From contig NZ_JQNQ01000001.1 of assembly GCF_000745315.1 (NCBI RefSeq), positions 3,782,001 to 3,846,000 of the forward strand: a DNA stretch of 64,000 nt. Direction: 5' to 3'. Positions 1 through 8,791 of this stretch are shown piece after piece. A program made the translations under genes and the position numbers. The notes beneath the pieces were generated by a model. It worked only from the letters and a program-made list of their open reading frames with translations. It ran no database searches and was not told where the DNA came from. This DNA is from Salegentibacter sp. Hel_I_6. GTDB lineage: Bacteria > Bacteroidota > Bacteroidia > Flavobacteriales > Flavobacteriaceae. Numbering within the stretch: the stretch's first letter is position 1; the number at the start of each line of letters is the position of its first letter.

Positions 1-45
1 TTTTTTAGAAGGGCGAAATGGTGAAATGCTAAAGAAAAATCATAA

Positions 46-618
46 TTAAAAGGAAACTTCAGGAAGCTCAATTACCTCTCCGGCAGCCATATTTTCCAGT
101 TTTTCGTTCCCAATTCTCACACGCACCAACCTTAAAGTTGGAAAGCCAATAGCAGAAGTCATCTTCTTGACCTGTCGGAACTTACCTTCGGTTAGTGTTA
201 CTGAAATCCAGCTGGTAGGACCGTGGCGTTCGTCGCGTATTTTCTTTGCTCTTGTAGGAAATGTTGGTCGCTCTTTTAAGGCAAAAGCATCACAAGGCAG
301 CGTCTCATAGCTTTTCCCGTTTATGCTTATTTCTACCCCAAGTCTTAACTTTTCGATTGCTTCCAGAGTTATTTCCCCATCAACCTGAACGTAATATTCT
401 TTTTCAATTTTATTCCCGTTAATTTTGGCGCTAAGTTTACCATTGGTGGTGAGAAAAAGCAAACCTTCAGAATCCTGATCCAGGCGACCAACCGACATTG
501 TGCCTTCTGGAAATTCGGCTAAGTCTCCCAGCAATTTTTTTTTCTTCCTGGGGCGTTCATTAGTAATAAACTGACTTAAGTAACCGTAGGGTTTGTAAAT
601 TTTGAAATGGCGATGCAC
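46..618 (-). CDS. rluE: 23S rRNA pseudouridine synthase, RluE/RluB-like
   Basis: Isomerises a uridine in 23S rRNA to pseudouridine. The 190-residue protein starts almost directly at the catalytic fold and has no S4 RNA-binding domain, as in RluE. The catalytic motif GRLDQDSEGLL lies near residues 45-54, with D47 as the nucleophile, and the C-terminal EGKFRQVKKM and GxPTLRLVRVRIG motifs of the RsuA branch are present. It is last in a minus-strand run after recF, a lipoprotein gene and a DUF721 gene, with about 10 bp to its upstream neighbour. The family is clear. The exact target uridine, and so rluE versus rluB or rluF, is inferred from length only. Confidence 0.85.
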   Translation of the reverse strand: MHRHFKIYKPYGYLSQFITNERPRKKKKLLGDLAEFPEGTMSVGRLDQDSEGLLFLTTNGKLSAKINGNKIEKEYYVQVDGEITLEAIEKLRLGVEISINGKSYETLPCDAFALKERPTFPTRAKKIRDERHGPTSWISVTLTEGKFRQVKKMTSAIGFPTLRLVRVRIGNEKLENMAAGEVIELPEVSF

Positions 619-628
619 AATATGATAT

Positions 629-931
629 TTAGCGAAGAACCAGTTTTTTAATCAAATCTTTTCCTAATTCCCGGTTTAGCATGGCAATGATCTTTTCTTT
701 TCCATAACTTAATTCCTCCCTCAACACCGAAGAGCTTAATTGCACGAAAAGCGTATCATTTTGAAGTTTGATGCCTGTAGTATATTTTTGAATCGCGGGC
801 CCCATTTCCCGATACCAAACATCTTTAACACTAATTTTATCTAACCCGCCCTGTAGTTTATTGCGATCTACAAATTCCTGCAAAACTTCGCTTAAACTTT
901 GATTTTCACTATTTCTCTTATTCATCTTCAT
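629..931 (-). CDS. DUF721 domain protein (DciA-like)
   Basis: A 100-residue protein with the DUF721 layout: an N-terminal helical part, a WYREMGP segment, then a beta-rich part (LQNDTLFVQLSS) followed by LREELSYGKEKIIAMLN. DUF721 proteins in other bacteria include DciA, which helps load the replicative helicase, and they are often found close to recF or dnaA. Here it follows recF and a lipoprotein gene on the same strand. Its start overlaps the 3' end of the lipoprotein gene by about 14 bp, which suggests translational coupling. Two ATG codons six bases apart (931 and 925) could be the start. The DciA role is inferred. Confidence 0.75.
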   Translation of the reverse strand: MKMNKRNSENQSLSEVLQEFVDRNKLQGGLDKISVKDVWYREMGPAIQKYTTGIKLQNDTLFVQLSSSVLREELSYGKEKIIAMLNRELGKDLIKKLVLR

Positions 932-1343
932 CTAATAAGGAGGTAAATTTTGTATAATGATATATTTTTCCGTCTCTATTTAGTACGCTAAATTTATCTT
1001 CTTCAGCTGAAATTACAGTTTCTTTCCACTCGTCGAAAGCTGTTTTGTAGTAGAGGTTTAAACTATCGTTCTCAATTTTTGCTGAGATCTCTTTTTTGTC
1101 TTCGCTTGTTTTGAAACTTCCGTCAAATTGAGGTTTTACTTTTTTGCGAAAACCCTCATTGCCATCAAACTCCATATAATCTATGGTGGCATTTACTTTA
1201 TAGTTTACTACCGAATCTTCAGTAACTTCTACACGGTCAATTTCCCAATAGCCGGTTAGATGTTGCAATTGTTCTTCAGGATTATTTTTTTGGCATCCTA
1301 AAAGTACGATTCCGCATAGGAAAAAAAGAATTTTTTTATTCAC
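918..1343 (-). CDS. Small lipocalin-like lipoprotein
   Basis: A 141-residue predicted lipoprotein. A short hydrophobic leader ends in the lipobox LLGC with C17 as the lipidated cysteine. The rest is acidic and beta-rich with a lipocalin-like opening (LTGYWEIDRVEV). Start and stop overlap both neighbours: 4 bp with the end of recF and 14 bp with the DUF721 gene, so it is probably co-translated with them. No enzymatic motif is visible and its function is unknown. The conserved place beside recF is typical of flavobacteria and does not imply a DNA-repair role. Confidence 0.7.
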   Translation of the reverse strand: MNKKILFFLCGIVLLGCQKNNPEEQLQHLTGYWEIDRVEVTEDSVVNYKVNATIDYMEFDGNEGFRKKVKPQFDGSFKTSEDKKEISAKIENDSLNLYYKTAFDEWKETVISAEEDKFSVLNRDGKIYHYTKFTSLLDEDE

Positions 1344-2419
1344 AATTTAAAGAGTTTATAGGTTTGATTACTGCTTTTTACCACGGCTTCAGTCCTGTCA
1401 GCATGCGTATCGCTAATAAAAATTTGGCCTAGTTGATCTGTGGCCACCAAAGCTACAATATGTGCTACTCGTTGTTCGTCTAATTTGTCGAAAATATCAT
1501 CGAGCAAAAGAATAGGGTTTACCTTGCTAATCGCTTTTATAAAATCGAATTGCGCAAGTTTAAGAGCAACCAAAAAAGATTTCTGCTGGCCCTGGGAGCC
1601 AAATTTCTTAATAGGATGGCCTTCAATTTCAAAACTTAGATCGTCCTTATGGGTACCTACGCTTGTATATTGCAAAGCCATATCTTTTTGAAGGTTTGCT
1701 TCAAGTAAATCTCCTAAGTTGCTATCAAACAGCTGACTTTTATAATTAATATCTACCCGTTCTTTGTTTTTGGTGATATCGGCATAGCGTTTATTGAAAA
1801 TAGGAATGAATTCTTCTAAAAAGGTTTTTCTTTTCTCAAAGATGTGCTGGCCAAGTTCATTAAGTTGAAGATTATAAACTTCTAGCGTATCGCGATCAAA
1901 ACTACGGTTTGCTGCAAAATATTTTAGTAAAGAATTACGTTGAGCGGTAATTTTTCCATATTGAATAAGTTTATTTAGATAAACATTATCGCTTTGTGAA
2001 ATTACCCCGTCCATAAACTTACGACGGGTTTCGCTGCCTTCGATAATGAGGTCACGATCGGCGGGTGAAATAATTACAGTTGGAATAAACCCAATGTGAT
2101 CACTAAATTTTTCGTAAGCTTTATTATTCCTTTTAATAACTTTTTTTTGACCTCGCTTGGCACTTACTAATATATGTTCTTCTTTTTCTGATTTTTCAAA
2201 ATGACCATCTACAACAAAAAAATCTGCATCATGGTTTATATTTTGACTGGTAATTGGGTTGAAATAACTTTTACCAAAAGCTAAATGATAAATACTATCT
2301 AGAACGTTGGTTTTGCCAACCCCGTTATTGCCTACAAAACAATTTATTTTAGTATCAAACTCGAAAGAAGCCGAATCCAGGTTTTTGTAATTTACTAAAG
2401 AGAGATTTTTTAAAAACAT
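1340..2419 (-). CDS. recF: DNA replication/repair protein RecF
   Basis: SMC-like ATPase that binds gapped DNA and, with RecO and RecR, loads RecA. Its 359 residues match the family length. Visible motifs are the Walker A box GNNGVGKT at residues 30-37, the ABC signature region FGSQGQQKS near residue 275, and the Walker B segment LLLDDIFDKLD near 305. The minus-strand run starts here; the 146 bp to the divergent TPR gene must hold promoters for both. The last codons overlap the start of the downstream lipoprotein gene. Confidence 0.95.
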   Translation of the reverse strand: MFLKNLSLVNYKNLDSASFEFDTKINCFVGNNGVGKTNVLDSIYHLAFGKSYFNPITSQNINHDADFFVVDGHFEKSEKEEHILVSAKRGQKKVIKRNNKAYEKFSDHIGFIPTVIISPADRDLIIEGSETRRKFMDGVISQSDNVYLNKLIQYGKITAQRNSLLKYFAANRSFDRDTLEVYNLQLNELGQHIFEKRKTFLEEFIPIFNKRYADITKNKERVDINYKSQLFDSNLGDLLEANLQKDMALQYTSVGTHKDDLSFEIEGHPIKKFGSQGQQKSFLVALKLAQFDFIKAISKVNPILLLDDIFDKLDEQRVAHIVALVATDQLGQIFISDTHADRTEAVVKSSNQTYKLFKL

Positions 2420-2537
2420 AAAATGCTGTTATTCAGCTTTTTGATATTTGTGTAATGTAATTCTGAAAGTAAAGCGAATGACCCGAAAATATTAAAAAAA
2501 TACAAATAATTTCCCTTTTAATTTTGAATAAAAATCA

Positions 2538-2545
2538 TATTTTTG
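2538..2545 (+). promoter_or_regulatory. Flavobacterium-type -7 element
   Basis: TATTTTTG matches the TAnnTTTG -7 consensus and lies 20 bp before the ATG of the TPR membrane gene. No TTG is visible at the usual distance upstream, so only half of the promoter is supported. Confidence 0.35.
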
Positions 2546-2565
2546 CCACGCATTAAACAGTTTTT

Positions 2566-3339
2566 ATGGCAACTTACAAGAAAAAAGGATATAAACCATC
2601 TAATAAGGAAGAACAGCAAAATCAAGTAGAGGATGAATCTACAACAGCTGAAGTATTTAACACTCTGGATGAAGGTGCCGGCAGGACCGAAACCTGGGTA
2701 GCAGAGAATCAAAAGTACATCTATATTATTGTTGGTGTGGCTATCGTGGCTGTTTTGGGTTATTTGGCCTATGAACGTTTTGTAAGTGAACCTAAACAGG
2801 AAGAAGCAGCCAATGAAATGGCACAGGCACAAAATTATTTTGCTTCTGCCTTAAACTCTTCTGGAGCGCAGCGCGACTCACTTTTTACTATGTCTTTAAA
2901 TGGAGGTGAAGGTAAATATGGTTTTCTTGATATTATAGATAACTACGGAAGTACTGACGCAGCAAACCTTGCGACTTACAATGCCGGTTTCGCATATTTG
3001 AACACCGGTAATTATCAGGAAGCTATTAACTACCTTGAAGACTTTAAAAGTGATGATGAAGTTTTAGCAGCTTTAGCTACGGGAGGAATAGGAGATGCCT
3101 TTATGCAATTAGAACAACCGGAAGAAGCTTTAGATTACTATGATAAAGCGGCTTCAATGCGATCTAATGAATTTACAACACCAAAATTTTTACTAAAAGC
3201 AGCTATTACCGCATTAGAGGTAGGGCAGCCAGCAGAGGCAGAACAGTACCTTCAGCAGTTAAAAGATGAGTATCCCGAAGCTCCTGAAGCGGAAAAGGTA
3301 CCAGTCTACATGGGGCAGGCTCGTGCTTCAAAAAAATAA
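2566..3339 (+). CDS. Membrane-anchored TPR protein (YfgM-like)
   Basis: A 257-residue protein with a charged cytoplasmic N-terminus, one transmembrane helix at about residues 51-69, and a TPR-like solenoid filling the rest (for example YNAGFAYLNTGNYQEAINYL and ALDYYDKAASM). The topology resembles YfgM and BamD-like periplasmic scaffold proteins, which help secreted proteins fold. It is 2 bp upstream of ribH, so the two are almost certainly co-transcribed, although no functional link is obvious. Its exact partner cannot be read from the sequence. Confidence 0.75.
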   Translation: MATYKKKGYKPSNKEEQQNQVEDESTTAEVFNTLDEGAGRTETWVAENQKYIYIIVGVAIVAVLGYLAYERFVSEPKQEEAANEMAQAQNYFASALNSSGAQRDSLFTMSLNGGEGKYGFLDIIDNYGSTDAANLATYNAGFAYLNTGNYQEAINYLEDFKSDDEVLAALATGGIGDAFMQLEQPEEALDYYDKAASMRSNEFTTPKFLLKAAITALEVGQPAEAEQYLQQLKDEYPEAPEAEKVPVYMGQARASKK

Positions 3340-3341
3340 TT

Positions 3342-3839
3342 ATGGCAACAGCAGGAAATAACCTTTCAGATTACGATAAAAATAAACTTCCCGATGCGAG
3401 TGATTTTCGCTTCGGGATTGTTGTTTCAGAATGGAACGACAAAATTACCGAAGGCCTCTATGAAGGTGCTTACAATGCACTTATAGAAAACGCCGTACAA
3501 CCAAAAAGGATTGTTCGTTGGAATGTCCCCGGCAGTTTTGAGCTCATCTACGGTTGTAAAAAAATGCAGGAAAGTTTTGATATGCTAGACGCCATCATCG
3601 CCATAGGTAGCGTGATAGAGGGTGAGACCAAGCATTTCGATTTTGTATGTGAAGGTGTAACCCAGGGAATTAAAGATCTTAATGTTCAAAACGATACTCC
3701 AATTATTTTTTGCGTTTTAACCGATCAAAATATGCAGCAAGCCATTGATCGTAGTGGTGGGAAACACGGTAATAAGGGTACTGAAGCTGCTATTGCCGCT
3801 ATTAAGATGGCAAAACTACGCCAGGACGCCAGGTATTAA
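3342..3839 (+). CDS. ribH: 6,7-dimethyl-8-ribityllumazine synthase
   Basis: Penultimate step of riboflavin synthesis: condenses the ribityl pyrimidine with 3,4-dihydroxybutanone phosphate. The 165 residues carry the family landmarks SEWNDKITEGL, the VPGSFEL loop, and GSVIEGETKHFDFVCEG with the catalytic histidine in TKHFD, followed by GNKGTEAA near the C-terminus. It starts 2 bp after the TPR gene. The other rib genes are not in the window. Confidence 0.95.
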   Translation: MATAGNNLSDYDKNKLPDASDFRFGIVVSEWNDKITEGLYEGAYNALIENAVQPKRIVRWNVPGSFELIYGCKKMQESFDMLDAIIAIGSVIEGETKHFDFVCEGVTQGIKDLNVQNDTPIIFCVLTDQNMQQAIDRSGGKHGNKGTEAAIAAIKMAKLRQDARY

Positions 3840-3947
3840 TTTCTGGTATATATCGGCATTATTCTTGTTGATTCCTTTTTAAACTCTTTGGCTTCGGTTT
3901 TTGAAGCAATTTGAGTAAATTTGATCACCACGAAAAATCAGCATATT

Positions 3948-4241
3948 TTGAAACTCAAAGTTTATAAACCAAGAAAGAATGCCCGTTATAATTACACCCC
4001 TCGCTATTACAAGGGGAAGGACACGGGTAATATTTATAGTTTTGATTCAAAATTCAGCAAGTATAAAGAAACTACCAACGCCATAGATTTTGGTTCCCAA
4101 TGGGCCGAAGTACGAAAATCCAGTAGAACACGCGGTAATCGTGAAATCAACAAGCGCTTGCTTATTATTATTATGGTGCTGGTGCTTATTTTCTTATGGA
4201 TAATTGACTTCGATCTGTCTATCTTTTCCAATCAGCCTTAA
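3948..4241 (+). CDS. Small tail-anchored membrane protein
   Basis: About 97 residues if the TTG at 3948 is used; an earlier in-frame TTG at 3921 would add nine. The basic, tyrosine-rich N-terminus (ARYNYTPRYYKG) is followed by one C-terminal transmembrane helix of about 18 residues (LLIIIMVLVLIFLWII). Homologues next to ribH in flavobacteria are often labelled riboflavin synthase subunit beta, but nothing in this protein resembles that enzyme and the label is probably carried over from the neighbour. It ends directly before the mutL ATG, which points to coupling. Function unknown. Confidence 0.6.
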   Translation: MKLKVYKPRKNARYNYTPRYYKGKDTGNIYSFDSKFSKYKETTNAIDFGSQWAEVRKSSRTRGNREINKRLLIIIMVLVLIFLWIIDFDLSIFSNQP

Positions 4242-6110
4242 ATGTCAGATATAATTCAACTTTTACCAGACCATGTAGCGAACCAGATTGCTGCCGGGGA
4301 AGTGGTGCAAAGACCAGCTTCTGTTGTGAAAGAATTGGTAGAGAATGCTATTGATGCCGGTTCTGAAAGTATTCAGGTAGTGATTAAAGATGCCGGAAAG
4401 ACACTTATCCAGGTAGTTGATGATGGAAAGGGAATGAGTCTTACCGATGCCCGAATGAGTTTTGAGCGTCACGCTACCTCAAAAATTAAAGCTGCTGAAG
4501 ATCTTTTTAGTTTACAAACCAAAGGTTTTAGAGGGGAGGCTTTGGCTTCTATCGCGGCGATTGCTCACGTAGAATTAAAAACGAAGCCCGGGGATGATGA
4601 AGTGGGCACGCAAATTAAAATTGAAGGCAGTAAAGTAACCAGTCAGGATGTTTGTGTCTGTCCTAAGGGAAGCTCGGTAAGTGTAAAAAACCTATTTTAT
4701 AACATTCCGGCACGAAGAAATTTTCTGAAATCAGATTCCGTAGAAACAAGGCATATTATAGATGAATTTCAACGTGTGGCTTTAGCACATCCACAAATTA
4801 CTTTTTCTTTATTTCATAATGGAAGTGAACTTTTTCAACTTCCTGAAACCAATCACAGGCAACGAATTACAAATATTTTTGGTGGAAAGACCAATGAAAA
4901 ACTGGTTCCGGTAACCGAAGAGACTGAAATTGTTGAAATTTCAGGATTTGTTGGAAAACCTGAATTTGCTAAGAAATCACGGGGAGAACAATTCTTTTTT
5001 GTAAATAATCGATTTATAAAAAGTCCTTACTTAAATCACGCCGTGGTAGCTGCTTTTGAGGGTTTATTAAAAGATAAATCTTATCCCAGTTATTTTCTTT
5101 TCCTCAAAGTAGATCCTAAAAGTATAGATATCAATATTCATCCTACCAAAACTGAAATAAAGTTTGATGATGAGCATGCGCTTTACGCTATTTTAAGAAG
5201 TGCGATAAAACATAGTTTGGGACAATTTAATGTAGCACCTGTTTTAGATTTTGATCGGGATGCGAATCTTGATACACCCTACGATTATAAAAATAGGTCG
5301 GCAGAAGTTCCGCAGGTAGAGGTAGACCGCAATTTTAATCCTTTCCAGGAAGAAAATGCCCGAACTCATAAAACAAATTCTAATTCCTTTTCTTCCGGTT
5401 TTAAAAGAGAACGAAGCGAAAGTTGGGAAAGTCTTTATTCAGGCCTTCAAACAGAAGATACACCCGAGCCGGATAGCGATTTTAGGGAAATTGAATTTGA
5501 AAGTGAAGAAGTAACCGGAAATTTATTTCAACCTTCGGAAGATTCACAAGAAAAATCTACCTTTCAGCTTCATAAAAAATATATAGTAAGTACGCTTAAA
5601 AGTGGAATTTTGGTGATAGACCAACACCGGGCGCATACTAGAATACTTTATGAAGAAATGCTGAAAAATATTACCGTTTCAGCCGCGGTGAGCCAACAAT
5701 TGCTGTTTCCGCTTAATCTTCAGTTTAATAATCACGAGGTAGAAATATTAAAGGAGCTAAAAGATTCGCTGGAACAAACAGGATTCGTATTTTCAGAAGT
5801 AAAAAGTGATTCCGTAGAAATTGTGGGAATTCCTACTTTAATTTCGGAAAGCGAAGTTGAAATATTACTGGAACAACTTATTGCCGATTTTGAAAACGAT
5901 GTGCCAGATAATGGTTTTTCACAAACCGATTTGCTGGCAAAGTCACTGGCAAAAGGAATGGCTGTAAAATCTGGAACGCTTTTAAACAATACCGAGCAAC
6001 AACATATCGTTAACCGATTGTTTGCTTGTAAAGAACCTGGGTTAAGCCCGTCTAACAGATCGGTTTTCGTTACTTTAACGGTAGACGAGCTGGATAAAAA
6101 ATTTATGTAA
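4242..6110 (+). CDS. mutL: DNA mismatch repair protein MutL
   Basis: GHL ATPase that links mismatch recognition by MutS to strand removal. The N-terminal ATPase motifs are intact: GEVVQRPASVVKELVENAID, DDGKGM, and TKGFRGEALASI. The N-terminal domain runs to about residue 330, then comes a low-complexity linker and a C-terminal dimerisation domain. The C-terminal endonuclease motif DQHA(x)2E(x)4E is degenerate here: the segment reads DQHRAHTRILYEE, with A to R and the first E to T. Length (622) is normal. It is followed directly by the first rhomboid gene. Confidence 0.95.
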   Translation: MSDIIQLLPDHVANQIAAGEVVQRPASVVKELVENAIDAGSESIQVVIKDAGKTLIQVVDDGKGMSLTDARMSFERHATSKIKAAEDLFSLQTKGFRGEALASIAAIAHVELKTKPGDDEVGTQIKIEGSKVTSQDVCVCPKGSSVSVKNLFYNIPARRNFLKSDSVETRHIIDEFQRVALAHPQITFSLFHNGSELFQLPETNHRQRITNIFGGKTNEKLVPVTEETEIVEISGFVGKPEFAKKSRGEQFFFVNNRFIKSPYLNHAVVAAFEGLLKDKSYPSYFLFLKVDPKSIDINIHPTKTEIKFDDEHALYAILRSAIKHSLGQFNVAPVLDFDRDANLDTPYDYKNRSAEVPQVEVDRNFNPFQEENARTHKTNSNSFSSGFKRERSESWESLYSGLQTEDTPEPDSDFREIEFESEEVTGNLFQPSEDSQEKSTFQLHKKYIVSTLKSGILVIDQHRAHTRILYEEMLKNITVSAAVSQQLLFPLNLQFNNHEVEILKELKDSLEQTGFVFSEVKSDSVEIVGIPTLISESEVEILLEQLIADFENDVPDNGFSQTDLLAKSLAKGMAVKSGTLLNNTEQQHIVNRLFACKEPGLSPSNRSVFVTLTVDELDKKFM

Positions 6111-6854
6111 ATGGGAAGAATTACCGATACTGTAAAAGTACTTTTAATCATCAATATTATTTTTTTTGTTGGTAGCCAGTTTCTTGGAGATTATGCTTAT
6201 CAATTATTTGCGCTTTGGTTTTTTGAAAGCGAGAATTTTATGCCGTGGCAGTTTGTGACCCATATGTTTATGCACGGCAGCCTGATGCATATTATTTTTA
6301 ATATGTATGCTCTGTGGGCCTTTGGTGGACCTATTGAACAAATGCTGGGACAGAAGAAATTTATTTTCTTTTACTTTTCTGCGGGGCTGGGAGCCGCATT
6401 TTTACATACGCTGGTAAATTATATAGAATTTAAAACCGGTTATAATGCCTTGCTGGATGCCGGGATGAGTATGGGAAGTATAGAACAATTGATCAAAACC
6501 GGTGAATATTCTACAGCCATATTAGATTCGGTGCCAAAAGAAACTTTGCAGGACTTATATCAAAGTGTGAATACTCCTGCGGTAGGAGCATCTGGAGCTA
6601 TCTACGGAATTCTTGTTGCTTTTGGGATGATGTTCCCCAATGTAGAATTATTCCTTTTATTTGTACCGGTGCCTATTAAAGCGAAATACTTTATTCCTGT
6701 TTTAATTTTAATCGATTTATTTTCAGGATTAACAGGATATTCGTTATTTGGTGGAGGTGTTGCTCACTTTGCACATATTGGTGGCGCACTGTTTGGCTTT
6801 ATTATGATGTGGTACTGGAAGAAAAACCAGTTTAACCAAAATCGCTGGGATTGA
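6111..6854 (+). CDS. Rhomboid family intramembrane serine protease (first of two)
   Basis: Six-helix intramembrane protease that cuts membrane proteins within or near their transmembrane segment. The catalytic serine lies in GASGAIYG (S161) and the histidine in AHIGGALFG (H222). The HGSLMHIIFNMYALW segment supplies the usual HxxxxHxxxN motif. The insert between helices (residues about 105-155) is longer than in GlpG-like proteins. The gene starts right after mutL and its stop overlaps the start of a second, different rhomboid gene by one base. Substrates unknown. Confidence 0.88.
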   Translation: MGRITDTVKVLLIINIIFFVGSQFLGDYAYQLFALWFFESENFMPWQFVTHMFMHGSLMHIIFNMYALWAFGGPIEQMLGQKKFIFFYFSAGLGAAFLHTLVNYIEFKTGYNALLDAGMSMGSIEQLIKTGEYSTAILDSVPKETLQDLYQSVNTPAVGASGAIYGILVAFGMMFPNVELFLLFVPVPIKAKYFIPVLILIDLFSGLTGYSLFGGGVAHFAHIGGALFGFIMMWYWKKNQFNQNRWD

Positions 6855-7765
6855 TGAAAGGATCTGATAAATTAAGATATAAACTGCAAACTGCAACGGT
6901 AGTTGAGAAGCTAATCGCAATTAATGTGCTGGTTTTCTTATTGTTCTTTTTATTTAGAACGATTGCTTATTTATTTCAGTTGCCATCAGATTTTTTATTG
7001 GAATGGTTTGTTTTTCCTAAAGAACCGGGAGAGTTTATATTTAAGCCCTGGTCTATAATTACATATTCATTTTTACACGGTGGGATATGGCATATCCTTT
7101 CTAATATGCTTATTTTATATTTCTCTGGAATTTATTTTTTAAACTATTTTTCGCCAAAAAGATTGCTCAATTTCTTCTTCCTGGGAGTGATCATGGGAGC
7201 CCTGGTTTATATGTTAAGTTATAATTTATTTCCCGCTTTTGAAACTACTGGACGGTCTTACCTTATAGGAGCATCGGCCGGAGTAATGGCGGTTCTTGTA
7301 GGTATTGCAACTTATATCCCCAACATGCGGGTTAGACTACTTTTAATTGGAAGTATTAAATTCTGGTATATTGCTGCTTTTTTAGTAGCCCTGGATATCA
7401 TTCAAATCCCTATGAGCAATGCCGGTGGGCATTTGGCTCATCTTGGTGGGGCGGCTTTGGGCTATGTTTATACCAAACAGCTGCAAAAAGGTAACGATAT
7501 TGGCGCCTGGTTTGAAAAGATTATGGATAGTTTTACTGGTCTATTTAAAACCACAGATCGAAAGCCTAAAATGAAAACCGTTTATCGCAAAACAAATAAA
7601 AAATCAGCTGCTCCAGAGCGTAAATCCACTTTTTCCCGAACACTTGATAAGGATGAAAAGCAAAAACAAATTGATGCTATATTAGACAAAATAAGCAAAA
7701 GTGGTTATGATAGTTTGAGCAAAAGTGAAAAGGATTTTCTTTTTAAAGCCGGTAAAGAAGATTAG
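6854..7765 (+). CDS. Rhomboid family intramembrane serine protease (second of two)
   Basis: A second rhomboid with the HGGIWHILSNMLILYFSG motif, the serine in GASAGVMAVL, and the histidine in GGHLAHLGGAALG. Unlike its neighbour it has a basic cytoplasmic C-terminal tail of about 85 residues (GLFKTTDRKPKMKTV onward) ending in a helical region rich in charged residues. The ATG at 6854 shares one base with the preceding stop; a TTG three bases earlier is a less likely start. The two paralogues are far apart in sequence, so this is not a recent duplication. Confidence 0.87.
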   Translation: MKGSDKLRYKLQTATVVEKLIAINVLVFLLFFLFRTIAYLFQLPSDFLLEWFVFPKEPGEFIFKPWSIITYSFLHGGIWHILSNMLILYFSGIYFLNYFSPKRLLNFFFLGVIMGALVYMLSYNLFPAFETTGRSYLIGASAGVMAVLVGIATYIPNMRVRLLLIGSIKFWYIAAFLVALDIIQIPMSNAGGHLAHLGGAALGYVYTKQLQKGNDIGAWFEKIMDSFTGLFKTTDRKPKMKTVYRKTNKKSAAPERKSTFSRTLDKDEKQKQIDAILDKISKSGYDSLSKSEKDFLFKAGKED

Positions 7766-8791
7766 ATGAAAAACCTCGGACTTCTGGATAAAATTATCTT
7801 TATCATTAATTCACTGTTTGCAACGGCATTATTATTATCTTATTTACTTGCTTTTATTCCCCCAAAATCATTTCCCTTACTTTCTGTATTAAGTCTTGGA
7901 GTTCCTGTGTTAATCCTTATAAACCTGGTTTTTATGGTTTTTTGGATCATAAGATTTAAGAAGCAGTTTTTATTGTCTTTAATTATTCTACTTATCGGTT
8001 ATAACTATGTAACAAGTCTTTATCAGTTTAGTTCTAATAAGCAATCTTCTGAAGAGGAATTGAGCATTATGAGCTATAATGTTAGAATGTTTAATACTTA
8101 CGGCTGGACCGATGAAAAGAATATTCCTGAGAAAATTACAAATTTTATAACTGAAAAAGATCCTGATATTTTGCTCACCCAGGAGCACACGGTAGACCAA
8201 ACGAAGTTAAAAGAAATTTATCCTTATCATTTTGTACATAAGAAAGGAAGAAATTCTGAATTTGGATCTGCCATTTTTTCTAAGTATCCAATAATCCAGA
8301 GAATTTCTTTAGATTTTCCTCACGATGGTAATAATAATGCCATCTATACCGATTTATTGATAAAAGAAGACACGATTCGTGTTTTTAATGTGCATTTTCA
8401 ATCACTTAATGTAAAGCCTGATATTGGCGCCTTGCGAAGAGAAGATTCTAAAAAGTTGCTGGGACGCCTTGGTTATGGCTTTAGCTTACAGCAGGAGCAG
8501 GCAGAAATGTTGATGGAAAAAGTGAATAAAACTCCTTACAGGACTATTGTGGCCGGGGATTTTAATAACACAGCATTTTCTTACATCTATGAATTTATAA
8601 ATCCTAATGGTAGGTTTAAGGATGCATTTTTACATTCCGGGAAAGGTTTCGGTGAGACCTTTAAATTAACTGTATTTCCCTTACGTATAGATTTTATGCT
8701 CTTAGAGGAAAGAATAGAAATAAAGAACTTTGAGAGGTTTGAAGTAGAACTTTCTGATCACTACCCGATCTTAACCAGGTTTAAAATTTAA
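7766..8791 (+). CDS. Membrane-anchored endonuclease/exonuclease/phosphatase family protein
   Basis: A 341-residue protein with about three N-terminal transmembrane helices (residues 10-100) followed by an EEP-fold domain. EEP motifs visible are LSIMSYNVRMFN, LLTQEH, VVAGDFNNTAFS and the terminal SDHYPILTRF, which carry the metal and catalytic Asn, Glu, Asp and His residues. EEP domains hydrolyse phosphodiesters in DNA, RNA or lipids, so the substrate is open; the membrane anchor places the active domain outside the cytoplasm or at the membrane. It directly follows the rhomboid pair. Its 3' end overlaps the convergent wbqC-like gene by 11 bp. Confidence 0.8.
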   Translation: MKNLGLLDKIIFIINSLFATALLLSYLLAFIPPKSFPLLSVLSLGVPVLILINLVFMVFWIIRFKKQFLLSLIILLIGYNYVTSLYQFSSNKQSSEEELSIMSYNVRMFNTYGWTDEKNIPEKITNFITEKDPDILLTQEHTVDQTKLKEIYPYHFVHKKGRNSEFGSAIFSKYPIIQRISLDFPHDGNNNAIYTDLLIKEDTIRVFNVHFQSLNVKPDIGALRREDSKKLLGRLGYGFSLQQEQAEMLMEKVNKTPYRTIVAGDFNNTAFSYIYEFINPNGRFKDAFLHSGKGFGETFKLTVFPLRIDFMLLEERIEIKNFERFEVELSDHYPILTRFKI

